Positions 9,184 through 19,944 of a stretch of 32,500 nucleotides of DNA are shown in pieces. Location: the NCBI GenBank assembly GCA_030674155.1, contig CM060328.1, positions 38,791,510 through 38,824,009 of the forward strand. The letters are read 5' to 3'. The notes below the pieces were generated by a model that saw only the letters and a list, made by a program, of their open reading frames with translations, searched no databases and was not told where the DNA came from. A program made the position numbers and the translations under genes. Within the stretch, counting starts at the first letter, position 1; every line of letters begins with the position of its first letter. The stretch comes from Stramonita haemastoma. Taxonomy: Eukaryota > Mollusca > Gastropoda > Neogastropoda > Muricidae.

Positions 9184-11070
9184 ACTCTAGAGCTGTATCT
9201 ACATCACTTTCAATCAACTGAGCTGCTTCTTTAAACTTTTGCTGAGTTTCAAAGCTGTTAATGTTATCAATGAAATGCTCAGTATGATCTGCTTTCCAAT
9301 CAAACTTTTCAAAAAATGAAGTTTTACATTTTTCTGTGTATGTACACAACGAGTGCGCCATTTCAAAACAAAACTCCAGAGGAAAATGATCTGATTCTAT
9401 TCTCTCTTGTACAGTTAACCTACACTTGTTTTTAACCAAATTATAAAAGTCTGCTGACATCAAACAATAATCCACAACACTGTTACCAGCTTCAGACACA
9501 TATGTACAACACCCATCAAGGTCACCATGACAAAATCCATTCAAAATACTTAAACCCAAACTACTGCACATGTTCAACAAATACTTTCCATATCCGTTCA
9601 GTGTTTGATCTTCAGAACAACGACTGCTTTCATCACATGATGACACACTTTTGTCAGCAAAATCAAAAACAGTTTCATCTGCAGCACTGGGAGCACAGTT
9701 AGCAGTTCGACTATTCATGTCACCAGACATGAGCACATAGATGTCACCCAGAGATAAGATATTATCAACAAGACATTCCTCAAGAGCACTAACACCATTT
9801 CTAATGTCAAAAGAAGTGTAGAAAGGTGAATTTTCTGGATGTACATAAGCACATACAAACAATACATCTTTATCAACATTAAACAATTTTTTGTCGAACA
9901 CAAAGGATAAATATTGTCCACAATCACAAGGAGGTTACGTACATATGGCATCAAATCATTTTTAATTAGACAGATTACTCCCCCTGAACATCGGCCTTGT
10001 GCAGACAATTTCACTGCTGGCTTAACAAAGGGGGTGTAATTGTCAAACAAAGTAGTATTCAGCTCTTCGACAAAAGTCTCTACTACACAGATAACATCAA
10101 AACCTGAAACGTACGTAATAAATTCTGAGTCACTTAATTTAGAAAGAAGGCCACAAATGTTCCAATGAAGAAAGAAAATCTGCTTCTTTTTATGTGAGCA
10201 GTCTTTGGGTGTTTTTTGTTCATTTTCTTTGCTATCCAGCAAAGACCTATGAGAATAAATGCTACACATGTCTGTATCATTTTCATCATTTAGCTCAACA
10301 AATCCTGCTATGTTTGAGTCTTCATGAATGAAGGCTTCAGCACTGTTATCAGTATGCACGTCATCATCAGACACATCAGTTCTCACTTGTCTTGCCACTT
10401 CACACAAAGCATCAGTATCATCAGCACACACATTTTCATCTAGCCTACCATGCATCCCACTGCCCAAGTCACCATGCATCAAAACATCAACATCATTTTC
10501 AGTAAACACATTATCTTCAGACATATCATACCACACCACACTTGCATCATCACACAGTAAACCATCAACATCATCATTATCAAGAGCAATATCAAACATA
10601 TCAAAACTCTGTATACTGGCATCTTCATATGATACATCATCAACCTTTTCATTTGTATAAACATTAACATCAGACACATCAAAACTAACTTCATTTATGT
10701 CATTACACACGGTATTGGTATTTTCATGGACAAAAGTATTATTGACGTTTGCCCCCTTCACTGATTTTGTACGGTATGCACAAAAATTCGGTGCACTTGC
10801 ACCAGCTCCATGACTGTCAACAGGCTCGGGTACAGGAGCACCAACGCTCCGTTCACTTTGAGACAAGGTGTCATTTTCCACATCAGCACTGACCCAGCTC
10901 GTTTTGTCTTCACAGTTTTCACGTGCATAAGCGCACACCCTCACGGCACTGTCACCGCCAGCGACATCATTTCCAACCGGTGTTTTGTTTGTGTTGCTAC
11001 CATGTGAAAAAGGGTGGGTGGACAATTTGCGTGGTGGCTGTTTTTCATCGTAACAGGGCTGACCAACTTG
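9176..11070 (-). pseudogene. LINE ORF2 N-terminal extension and APE-type endonuclease
   Basis: The frame opens right after the ORF1 TAG. About 280 residues are Asp/Asn/Ser-rich and contain a degenerate repeat (10752-10312). Then comes an apurinic-endonuclease-like domain: HWNICGL (Asn of motif I, near 10160), VVETF (catalytic Glu), then SGDMNSR, SVVDY and ESDHFPL (catalytic Asp/Asn and Asp/His). The enzyme nicks the chromosomal target to start target-primed reverse transcription. A one-base deletion near 9905 splits the domain into two frames (11070-9907 and 9906-9176). No ATG lies between the TAG and the endonuclease in a position fitting a normal start; the first in-frame Met is deep in the acidic region. 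Confidence 0.9.
10312..10752 (-). repeat. Acidic about 25-residue repeat in ORF2 extension
   Basis: Degenerate units begin FDVSDVNVYTN, FDMFDIALDN, YDMSEDNVFTEN, a diverged RLDENVCADD and TDVSDDDVHTDN, each followed about ten residues later by an acidic pattern such as YEDAS, CDDAS, HGDL or HEDS. Unit spacing is 22-28 residues. Confidence 0.6.
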
Positions 11071-12098
11071 CTAGGCTGCCTCACAGATCCGGTCGTTGTC
11101 CAGGATGTACTTTTTCCCTTCGATCACCAGGTGGTCGAAGATCATGATGGCCTTCTTCCCTTCCTTCCTTGCTGCTTTCAGGAATGGAGTCAGTTTCCTG
11201 CGGACGTCTCAAACACGCTGTGAAAAGTCCTCCCCCAGGAAGATGTTGCTGCCTTGAAGTTTCCGCTTGGCCTTCAGGATCCTCTCCTTGTCCTTGTAGA
11301 AGGTGAATCTGGCCATCACTGGGGCGTTGGGCTTGTTGCTGACACGGTGCACTCTGTCAAAAGCCACGTCGTCCTCCACCTGCAGTTTGTCCTTGACCAG
11401 GCTGCGCAAGGAGTCTTCACAGTCCTTCCAGCTTTCATTGTCTTTCTTTGGGAGGCCATAGACAAGGACGTTGTTTCTTCTTGATCGGCCTTCCAAGTCG
11501 TCCGTTTTTCTTTCCAGTGCCTCCACCCTTTCCTGCAGGTCTTTGTTTGCACTTTGCAGCTGCTCGTTTTCTTTCTTGAGGGTGGACATTTCTTCTTTGA
11601 GCCCCGCTAGCTCTTCTACAAAACCATTGAAAGAACCACGCAAGTCCTTCATGTCCTCTTTCATATTGTCAAACTTGCTGTCCAATTTTGTAAACTGAGT
11701 ACTCAAATCCCCCAGCGTGGCCATAATGTCTTTCAAATACTTGTCTGTTTCTCCACCCACACCTGCACTTGCCTGTCTTGATGCCTGGTCGCCTTCTTCA
11801 GCCAACACACTGCTTCCACTGGTTCTGCGACTCAAACTCGTATTTGTCAGGTGTGTCTGTCTTGATGACTTTGGATTCGGCCCGGGTTCAACTCAATGTC
11901 CCCACACCTGTATAGGAGGGTGGCAAAATACAGGTAGGAGAGGAGCGTGCCTACCACTACACCGCCTTTCATGTTGACAAGTTTCAATGTCCTCATCCTC
12001 ATGTCTACCTTTTCTTTTTCACGTTGGCCCATGAAGGCCAAAAATACTGGTACAAAGCCACCACAGACCGCCCTGAAACTTAATGGTACCGCTGGCAT
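11071..12098 (-). pseudogene. LINE ORF1: 2A leader, coiled coil, RRM-like, CTD
   Basis: The first ATG after an in-frame stop (12128-12126) is at 12098. A leader of about 70 residues with two hydrophobic stretches ends in the 2A-like motif at 11900-11880. One missing base there shifts the frame. The main body then has a Ser/Gly-rich start, a long Lys/Glu/Leu heptad coiled coil (residues about 36-118 counted from 11835), RRNNVLVYGLPKK opening an RRM-like domain, and EDFSQRV starting the C-terminal domain. A TGA at 11211-11209 interrupts it, but the frame continues with recognisable CTD sequence (RRKLTPFLKAARKEGKKA) to a TAG at 11073-11071. It is an L1-type ORF1 protein: trimeric RNA-binding chaperone of the retrotransposition particle. 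Confidence 0.88.
11880..11900 (-). other. 2A-like ribosome-skipping motif
   Basis: Codons read D-I-E-L-N-P-G, preceded by CG and by a hydrophobic stretch (TLLSYLYFATLLY), matching the 2A core D-x-E-x-N-P-G. The proline that should follow is CGA (Arg) in this copy. Adding one C at the C-run would restore both the proline codon and the downstream ORF1 frame. 2A motifs stop peptide-bond formation between Gly and Pro and are known at the start of ORF1 in some APE-type LINEs of invertebrates. Confidence 0.8.
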
Positions 12099-12221
12099 GG
12101 TCCTTATGTACTGACTGTACACTTCTTAAGGAACGACACTGTCTGGAACCTGCTGAATTTGGCAAAATTTGGCAGAGCTTGGTGTACTGCGTCAACATCG
12201 GTTTGAATTATGTTCATCCCC

Positions 12222-12223
<2 letters not shown>

Positions 12224-12287
<64 letters not shown>
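12224..12287 (-). repeat. (TC)n on minus, 5' flank of the LINE
   Basis: GA repeat on plus, contiguous with the LINE's G-run 5' end (minus sense CTCTCGGGGGGATG). Confidence 0.95.
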
Positions 12288-12289
<2 letters not shown>

Positions 12290-13619
12290 GTTTTCATCCT
12301 AATGGTGTACCATAGTTTTGCTCTTGTGTTATCTAATATGTATAATAGGAGGGGTTGCCAGAGTCAGCCAGACTGGTCAGGCTTTGCTGTGCAATAGTAA
12401 GAAGAGTAGATCAGCGTTTATCAGATTCTAGAATAAGGCGATAAATTATTAAAATGAATTTGAACTGTCAAATTATGCATGAAGTAGAGTACGCTAACTT
12501 TCAGTTGTGGTATTCATCACTTCATCTAATCCTTTTTCGCACCAGTAGCATCGTACCTCGTACTTCGAACCAGTAGCATCGCTATTTGCATAAAGTCGGC
12601 TACGGTGCTCACACAAAAAAGGCTACCCAGTTACACTTCATCAATTTAAAATATTTGAAGTTTTACTCGTTATTTTTACGTTTTACTATAAACAGGGCTC
12701 CTAGTTTTTAAAGTTATAGTATCAATCCACGACAAAAGAATAGAAACGGGAAAAGAAGTGTACAACTTCAATGTTATGAAGTTCTTTTACGCTAGGGGGG
12801 CAGTGGAAAAGTGTCACACCGCCCACGCATGGCAGCGTGGGGTCAGAGGCTGGCAGGTCATCAGCTTGTGGGTGTGTGGTGCAGCCAGTGGGGGACTTAT
12901 CTATGGTAAACTTAAAGTGTCAAAATCGTCCAGTTCCAGGAGTGTTGCGTAATTTAATCAATTACCATGTCTCCCAGGGGCACAGATTCCTTGTTTCCCA
13001 CGCGAATATTGTTCACTATGATAGTAAGTGTATGTATGCAAACCGGCTTCCCATCACTTTCCAAGTCAGTTAGAAAATTCTAAGCTGCCCTGCTATTCAG
13101 AACTTTTACATCTGTAGTAACGGAGTCTTTTGTGACACAGTAAGCGGCATAATTTGCTGCAATCAACAGTGATTTTTGTGACAGTCACTTTGTACTCTGC
13201 AGCTGGTCTATCATTATATGTTGCCAGCATATCTGTACTGTATGTACGTATGACAGCAGGAATGCATCATGATGACTGCAGAAAGTACATGGCGTTACTT
13301 TCATGTCAGACACTACTGGTCATACAGTAGGTCTTCACCAGTTGTTCATTTAGTGCAGAGAGTGTTCTTAGAGATAAGTCTATGCCGTATAAACAGGCAT
13401 TTTAACGAAATCCATTTTGTTAAAAAGATACCTGAATTCATGGCAATACCTGCCGAAAAAAACAAGAAGCATTCAGTGCAGTCTTTGTTTTTGGTTTTGG
13501 TTTTTTGTTTGAAAGACATTTATTTCTATAAACTTATGTCTTTTTCTCTGCTTTGCCATTTCTTTCTTGCATATTTTCTGATTCCCATACCAGTTGCTCT
13601 TTCTGTATGCAAATCCGAG
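12288..13619. other. Noncoding, no gene recognised
   Basis: Short open frames only. A small imperfect direct repeat of CCAGTAGCATCG occurs at about 12542 and 12571. There are no splice-bounded exons with recognisable protein similarity. Confidence 0.45.
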
Positions 13620-13647
13620 TCTCTCTCTCTCTCTCTCTCTCTCTCTG
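13620..13647 (+). repeat. (TC)n microsatellite
   Basis: Short TC repeat followed by a GCAG. It looks like a polypyrimidine/acceptor, but no supporting coding sequence follows. Confidence 0.9.
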
Positions 13648-13830
13648 CAGCATCTGTTCTAGTACCTGCATGCACTGTTCTGCTCTGGTGATTTGGTGTA
13701 CATTATTATCGCAGCGTCTTTTTCTGAACGCTGCCGAGTATTGATATGCCTAAAAGTGAATTTTGTGATTTTGTATTTTGGTTTCTTTTATAACATATGT
13801 GCACTATGATATAAATGTAATGTGTGTTTG

Positions 13831-13845
13831 CACACACACACACAC

Positions 13846-13913
<68 letters not shown>
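13831..13913 (+). repeat. (CA)n microsatellite
   Basis: CA repeat with one ACAAC interruption. Confidence 0.95.
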
Positions 13914-13914
<1 letters not shown>

Positions 13915-14024
13915 TTCGGCTTATCCAAAAGACTTGCACAGAGGTGAACTTTGAACAATATCAGTGCTAACAAAGGGATTTCATTTCACGCAAATTTTTC
14001 GATGCGCACACACCAAAACATCTT

Positions 14025-14082
14025 TACACACGCACGCACGCACGCACGCACGCACGCGCGCGCGCGCGCGCGCGCGCGCGCG

Positions 14083-14118
<36 letters not shown>
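14025..14118 (+). repeat. (ACGC)n-(CG)n-(CA)n compound microsatellite
   Basis: An ACGC tetramer run (to 14054), an uninterrupted CG run (14055-14083), then CA repeat to 14118. It is strictly alternating purine-pyrimidine, hence a strong Z-DNA candidate. Confidence 0.95.
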
Positions 14119-14119
<1 letters not shown>

Positions 14120-16234
14120 ACTCCCCACATAATGCTTCAAAACACTTCATTCCCACGAAACAAGCCAACCACCACAAACAAGCAAGAAATTTTCTCCAGT
14201 TTTCTTTTAATTTATATCAGAGATCGTAAAGTATACAAGTATTGACTACAGCATGATGATCATAATGAATGAAGACAGGAGCAGGGAATAATAATAATAA
14301 TAATAATTATTATTATTATCATCATCATAATCACTCAGTAGTAGGAAATGGATCGACCGTGTACAAACATCAGCGCCCATTCCTGCACTGAACATCAATC
14401 AGACCAATCTGGTGACTGGGACAGACAATTGCAAAAGTAGAAACACACATGTGCGATAATTAATAATGATAAGAATAAGAATCATAAGAAGAATGATGAT
14501 GATGATACTGCCGATGTTACAACACATACAAAAATTGGATCCCATACTTCCTGACCCATGATAATATATATGGGCGAGGAGAGACAGGATTGCATTGAGC
14601 ACTGAGAATGATGGAAATGAAAGTGGGCATGGCATGGCATGGCATGGCAACTGGACAGGGCTGGTTTGCAGTTTAGTTATTGTTCGTCAAGCATCTGAAG
14701 CTGGGGCTTCAGACATCTGGTTCGTGACTTCCAAATAGTTGTTAAGTCAAAAAAATGAAATGATGAATGCACGTTCCAATCTCTCCCTCTTTCTCTCCCC
14801 CCCCCCCCCTCCACCCCAAAACGCACTTCCACCCCAAAGCAATTTCAATTTAACATGTAAATGGCCTAACACACACACACACACACACCACACCACACGC
14901 ACACGCACACACACGCACACGCACATCCTTTTATCTCTCGCAAAAGCTTAAACAAAAACAACTAAGCACCTTTGAAAATAACTGTGCCTGTCAGAACCAA
15001 AAAGCAAAACCAAGGAGGCAAAGCACATTTTCAGCCTCCCCACCCCCCCTCCCCCATCCCCACTGGAGACAAATTCCCGGAACACACAAACTTCCATTCG
15101 CCTGGTGAACAGCAGTGATCATTATTTTTTGCTCTTTTCGCAGCATCTGTTGTTTGGAATCATTTTCACCATTTCCCAATTTTGCACAATTCAACCCATT
15201 TTCTGACAGAAAAAAAAAACCAACAACAAAAGAAGCATCTCATTATTTTTTTCCATTTTTTCACAAATCAATGCAACTTTTCTTGACAGGAGATAAAGAG
15301 GCCTTTCATTTTCTTTTTTTTTCATTTGTCATGATTCAACTCATTTATTGACAGAAAAAAATTCCAAAAGTTGACATGGGTCAATTACGAGAATCACTTC
15401 CAAGTCTAACTCATTCCTTAATTAATTAAAGACTCTTACAACCAAAGCTGCCAATCATTTTGTTCTATAATTTAATCAAATCAAAATCAATCTTAATGCA
15501 ATGCCCCCCCCCCCCCCCCCCCAACAAACAAACAAACAACCCCCCAGAAAACAACAACAACAAAAAAACACAACAAACCCAAAACTGAATCTTTTTTTAT
15601 AAAAAGGGCACACACATTCTTTGCTCCTGGCAAACAAAAAAGCGTGCAACAACTTAATTCCTGACAACCCCCCCCTCCCCCCAAAAAATAAAAAGCCCGC
15701 AAGGAAAAAAAGTTCTTAAACACTCAAATACTTAAAAAATTAAAAAAAGTGAGAAAATATTGCAGCTCAGGAGTGCCTGTGATCTTCCACAAAAACCATA
15801 ATTGACAAACATTTACAGATACAGGCACGTCAGACATTCTAGCCATGCCAACAGTCATCTTCTTTCAATTTGAAACACAACAAACACTCAACGAAAAATT
15901 CATCTGAAAATGAAGTAGACAGCTTCGAACACATTGTGCGAGTAGAAATATGCACGTTCATTGACTATAATTCACTTTTTTTATCTATTTTTTTAAATCT
16001 CACTTGGATCATACCAAAAGAAAAAAAACCCACCCACCCCTCCCCCCAAACAAACAAACAAAAAACTTATTTCCACTTTAATTGCGCATGGATTTTATTT
16101 ATCATTTAATTCAATACATTGCTAGATAAGGCAGATGAACTCAAAGTTATCTTAAAAAGTCTAAGTTACCTTAAAACACGTTTTGAACATTAAAAAAAAA
16201 AAGCCTGCTATGAATTCAGAAGAGAAAGAAGAAG

Positions 16235-16237
<3 letters not shown>
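14120..16237. other. A/C-rich noncoding DNA
   Basis: No gene recognised. It contains an (AAT)n/(ATT)n palindrome at 14288-14320, a GGCAT repeat at 14627-14647, CA repeats at about 14870-14925 and poly-C tracts at about 14800 and 15503-15523. Many A-runs and CAAA repeats make the minus strand T/G-rich. Confidence 0.5.
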
Positions 16238-16321
<84 letters not shown>

Positions 16322-16369
16322 GAGACAGAGAGACAGAAGAGAGACAGAGAGAGAAGAACAGAGAGAAGA
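16238..16369 (+). repeat. (GA)n microsatellite
   Basis: GA repeat becoming imperfect (GACAGAGA) towards its right end. Confidence 0.95.
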
Positions 16370-16618
16370 TTAGAAACATGGCTGTGTGAACGGAAATTTC
16401 CTAACACATTAATGCCGATCAGAAACTCTAGTCTAATGAGCTAAAGAACTCCATTACTGTAAAACATTGCAAAAAAGAAAAAAAAAAAATCCACAAAGAA
16501 CTTAAGTATTAAAAAAAGAAAGAGAAATACAGAATATACACCTATGACCTGGTTTTTATATGACGGTAGCTTTTTCAATCTTACTTGTCTTCCTCTATGC
16601 ATCCATGCATGCACCCAG

Positions 16619-16712
16619 CCACACACCCACCGATCACACACACACACATCACACACACACAGCCACACACACACACACCACACACACACACAAAATACAC
16701 ACACACACCAAG
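16619..16712 (+). repeat. Interrupted (CA)n
   Basis: CA repeat broken by TCA, GC and CCA interruptions. Confidence 0.9.
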
Positions 16713-17867
16713 CAATCCATGGTCCTGTAACTATGCATTTTCAACACATTCCAAGAAGAGGCAAAAAAAAAAAAGATTTTAAAAACAAGCTTAAAACAAC
16801 AAAAAAAAAACCACCAACATCAGCAACTTGACTTTAAAAAACAAACAAAAAAAATCACTCATTCAGCAACGGCAAAACAATGCAAAAATCAATGAACAAA
16901 AAAAAATAATACCAAAGAAAAATCACAGTGAAGAATAAACAACAAACAACAAACAAACAGCAAATGCAGGCAAAGCAACCAGCAACAAATAGAATATAAT
17001 AATAATCACAGGCAACTGAAGCTATGCACAGACCTGGGGATGGAAGGTGACCTGAAGAAAAACTGTGACGCTAGCTAGTTCTCAAACCTTTCAGATGACG
17101 CTGCTACGTAAAAGACAGCCTAACTCGTGTGCCAGATGCCGATATATATATTTTTTCAGCCTGAGCTGGAGCAATATTACAACTTTAATTTCATATCATC
17201 ATCACGCATGATGCTTAGCGACCTTACTTTTGCAAGCTTGAGTTCAAAGAAAGGATTTTTGGGGCATTTTCAGCTTTGTTTGGTGACAGCAGAATGTAAA
17301 GGTAAAATCCGCTTTCTTGCATATTTGTTTGATTTTGGCCTCCACCCCTTCCACAGTTCTCATAATGATTCATCTATAGAGCCATAGCAGCTTCAGGTCA
17401 GCATGACTAAAAAAACCAAAAAAAGCCAGTTTGAATTTGCCGGAAAGGCCACGCTGGTCATAGGATGTCTTCTGCCTTCGTTTTGTTTCTTTTCCTCTCC
17501 TTATGATTGCTAGGGAGTCACCACACCAGTTTTCACAGCTCTTGACTGGCTCCTCTGTCACTGAAGGAAATGGTTGGACTTGGCTACTTCTGCCCTGGAC
17601 TCTCTTGTTTTTTGTGTTTAATTTTTAAGTTTTAACTTGTGTTTGACCTCTATCCACAATATACACTTTTTTTTGTAACCTGTTCCTTGGCTAGAGCTCC
17701 AAGGTTTACCAATGGCAAGATTTTTGGGTATGTGACCATTTTTCTCCCCACCATTAAGGTTGTTGGCATTTTCGATTCGGGATAATGTCTAAACATGACA
17801 CTGTGTCATGCATTGCTTTTTTTTTAAATTTTTATTTTATTAAAAATTCAAATTTGGCCATTATTCT
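16713..17867. other. Noncoding, A-rich then mixed
   Basis: A-rich with CAAACAAA runs up to about 17000, then ordinary composition. No recognisable exon or RNA gene. Confidence 0.45.
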
Positions 17868-18118
17868 TACCGGTATGCAATGGCCTACTCTTCTAAAAGC
17901 AGTACAGGTTTTAACCTGTGTGCAAAATATTCTACATGCTTGCACATTTGTGACCTTAGTTTATAGTCTCATGCAAAGGACTTAGGGGGGGGGGGGGGGG
18001 GGGGGGGAGTGGAGTCAGTACTGATGTTAACTCCTGGGGAAATGTCCCATCAAATGGGTGCCTCAAACCCAGGCTGTCAGATAACAAGCTTAAGCTTCAA
18101 CTACTAGGCTATCCCGTT
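17868..18118 (-). mobile_element. SINE family 3 copy with tRNA-like head
   Basis: In minus sense it starts CGGGATAGCCTAGTAG near 18115 (A-box), passes a degenerate B-box, then the body (GAGTTAACATCAGTACTGAC, poly-C at 18007-17985, ATGAGACTATAAAC, GTAGGCCATTG). It diverges from other copies before the 3' end. The long poly-G on plus replaces the short GGGG of the 28906-29248 copy. Confidence 0.7.
17985..18007 (+). repeat. Poly-G tract
   Basis: About 23 G in a row inside the SINE copy, an expansion of the short G-run present in related copies. Confidence 0.9.
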
Positions 18119-18226
18119 CCCCCCTTCCCCCTCCCTATCAAAAACTGAATGACTAAGTTTGCAAAGCTACAAGCTGCTTTCAGGATTTGAAATACTTCTT
18201 TTTCTGTTGCCTTCTTTTTATCACAT

Positions 18227-18411
18227 TGTGTGTGTGTGTGTGTGTGTGTGTGAGTGTGAGTGTTGTGTGCGTGTGTGTGTTTGCAAGTGTATGTGTGTCG
18301 AGTGTGTGTGTGTGTGTGTGTGTGTGTGGTGAGTGTGAGTGTGTGTTGTGTGTGTGGTGTGTGTGTGTTGTGCGTAGTGTGTTGCAGGCATGTGTGTGCG
18401 AGTGTGTGTGT

Positions 18412-18462
<51 letters not shown>

Positions 18463-18486
18463 TGGCGCGCGCGTGCACGCACACAC
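18227..18486 (+). repeat. (GT)n compound microsatellite
   Basis: GT repeat with GAGT and GTTGTG interruptions, ending in a GCGCGCGC block. The Cys/Val and His/Thr frames across it are artefacts. Confidence 0.95.
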
Positions 18487-19182
18487 TGTGATGGAAAAAT
18501 AACTTTCTGTCCACATGAACAACAAAAAAAAAAACCTAAACCAAAAAACCCAACACCCCAATAAAAACAAAAAAATCTGTAAACTGATCTTATGGTATAC
18601 ACCCCCCTATCCCATCCCACCCAACAAAACAAAATATTGCGAAAAATCATATCATTCAGGCAAAAAATAAATGATAATAATATGAGATTTTGTTTTTTTG
18701 CATCCAGGGGCTGTTTCTTTCTTCATATAGCAAGCAGTTTGCATAAACGGCCATACACAGAGGTCACCTGCCACAAGACACAGTCATCAACATCGTCTCA
18801 CTGGGGTAGCATTATTTTTGTCACTGTCATATCAATAAATCAATAAAAAACAACAACAACAACAACAACTGAACAAGTGAATAAATAAACCAACAAATAA
18901 ATAAATATATCCAAAAATAAAAGAAATCGAAGAATTAAAAAAAAAAAAATGCATGCAAAAAAAAACAACAGGGACAAGATTATTGAACACTTACAAAAAC
19001 ACACTGCTTTTGAACAGGCAGCAAAAAAAACAACAACCAAAAAACAACCAAAAAACCCAACAACCCCCCCACCAAAGAAACAAACAAATACCCAACAAAA
19101 AAAAAAAACCCACGATTATTTTTTCCCCAGAGGCAGTTTATCCTGCATCTTTCATGCATCTGTTTTGTAAGCACTTGAAGGC

Positions 19183-19214
<32 letters not shown>

Positions 19215-19635
19215 TTCCTTGCTGGCACAGAACCGATGAGTCAGGTTTAGGCATAATTATGTCATTGATTACCGTTTATTCATTATTCATTAGTTCATGA
19301 GATGGCACACAATATATATTGTCAGACTTCAGGCGACCCAGACTGAGGTCCCATACAGACTCAGAGCATTCCCGATTTTGAACACAACGACTGAGTTTTG
19401 AAGACGATACCAAAAAAGTCCCAAAAAAATCTCACGTGGATTGGGCCAGATGAAAATAAATGAGATATGTGCATATATTATGAATATCAATATATAAAAC
19501 ATCCATATGAACATATGTACATTTCTTTACCATATTCATGCACATTTTCATTTATCTTACACTTAAATCACTGAGATAAAGCATGTATGCCAAAAAACAA
19601 AAAAAAAGCAAGTGTGTATGCTCATGTATGCATTC
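18487..19635. other. Noncoding, A-rich
   Basis: Many A-runs, CAA repeats (18846-18870) and a poly-A of 28 nt at 19183-19210 followed by T6. No gene recognised. Confidence 0.5.
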
Positions 19636-19887
19636 ACACACACACACAACACACACACACATCACACACACAACACACACACACAGTTCTGGCATCGAAA
19701 CACCCAAATATAATTCAGCTTCACACACACTGATGTACCCCCCCCCCCCTTTCCAAACACACAGACACAGACAGACAGACAGCACACACACATCCACACT
19801 TATATACCACCCCCCTCCCTAACACAGCACATACACACGCACAATCCACACTTATATACCACCCCCTCCCTAACACACACACACACA

Positions 19888-19942
<55 letters not shown>
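19636..19942 (+). repeat. (CA)n blocks with a duplicated spacer
   Basis: CA repeats at 19636-19684 and 19876-19942. Between them a segment ending CCACACTTATATACCACCCC is present twice (about 19794-19822 and 19846-19873). Confidence 0.9.

Positions 19943-19944
<2 letters not shown>

Larger units (their letters stand above)
6554..12223 (-). mobile_element. Near full-length non-LTR retrotransposon (LINE) with 2A-like leader
   Basis: Order on the minus strand: G-run start (12223), about 125 nt 5'UTR, leader with 2A-like motif, ORF1 (coiled coil, RRM-like, C-terminal domain), ORF2 (acidic extension, APE endonuclease, reverse transcriptase, C-x2-C-x8-H-x4-C knuckle), 3'UTR with a hairpin (6604-6618), AATAAA (6589-6584) and a TCTGAAG heptamer tail (6581-6554). 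No LTRs and no poly-A tail are seen. Both ends adjoin (TC)n in the sense orientation. Damage consists of five single-base frameshifts and one TGA. The 2A leader, ORF1 type and short tandem tail resemble the CR1/L2-like part of the LINE tree, but an I/Nimb-like placement cannot be excluded without phylogeny. Confidence 0.93.

Noticed and set aside
10328..10660. Ser/Thr-rich ORF on plus
   Set aside because: Antisense shadow of the acidic repeat in LINE ORF2; the minus frame carries the recognisable protein. Plus-strand frames at 7097-8072 and 11254-11698 are likewise shadows of the LINE.
13620..13655. Splice acceptor after (TC)n ending GCAG
   Set aside because: The downstream open frame has no recognisable protein or donor-bounded exon.
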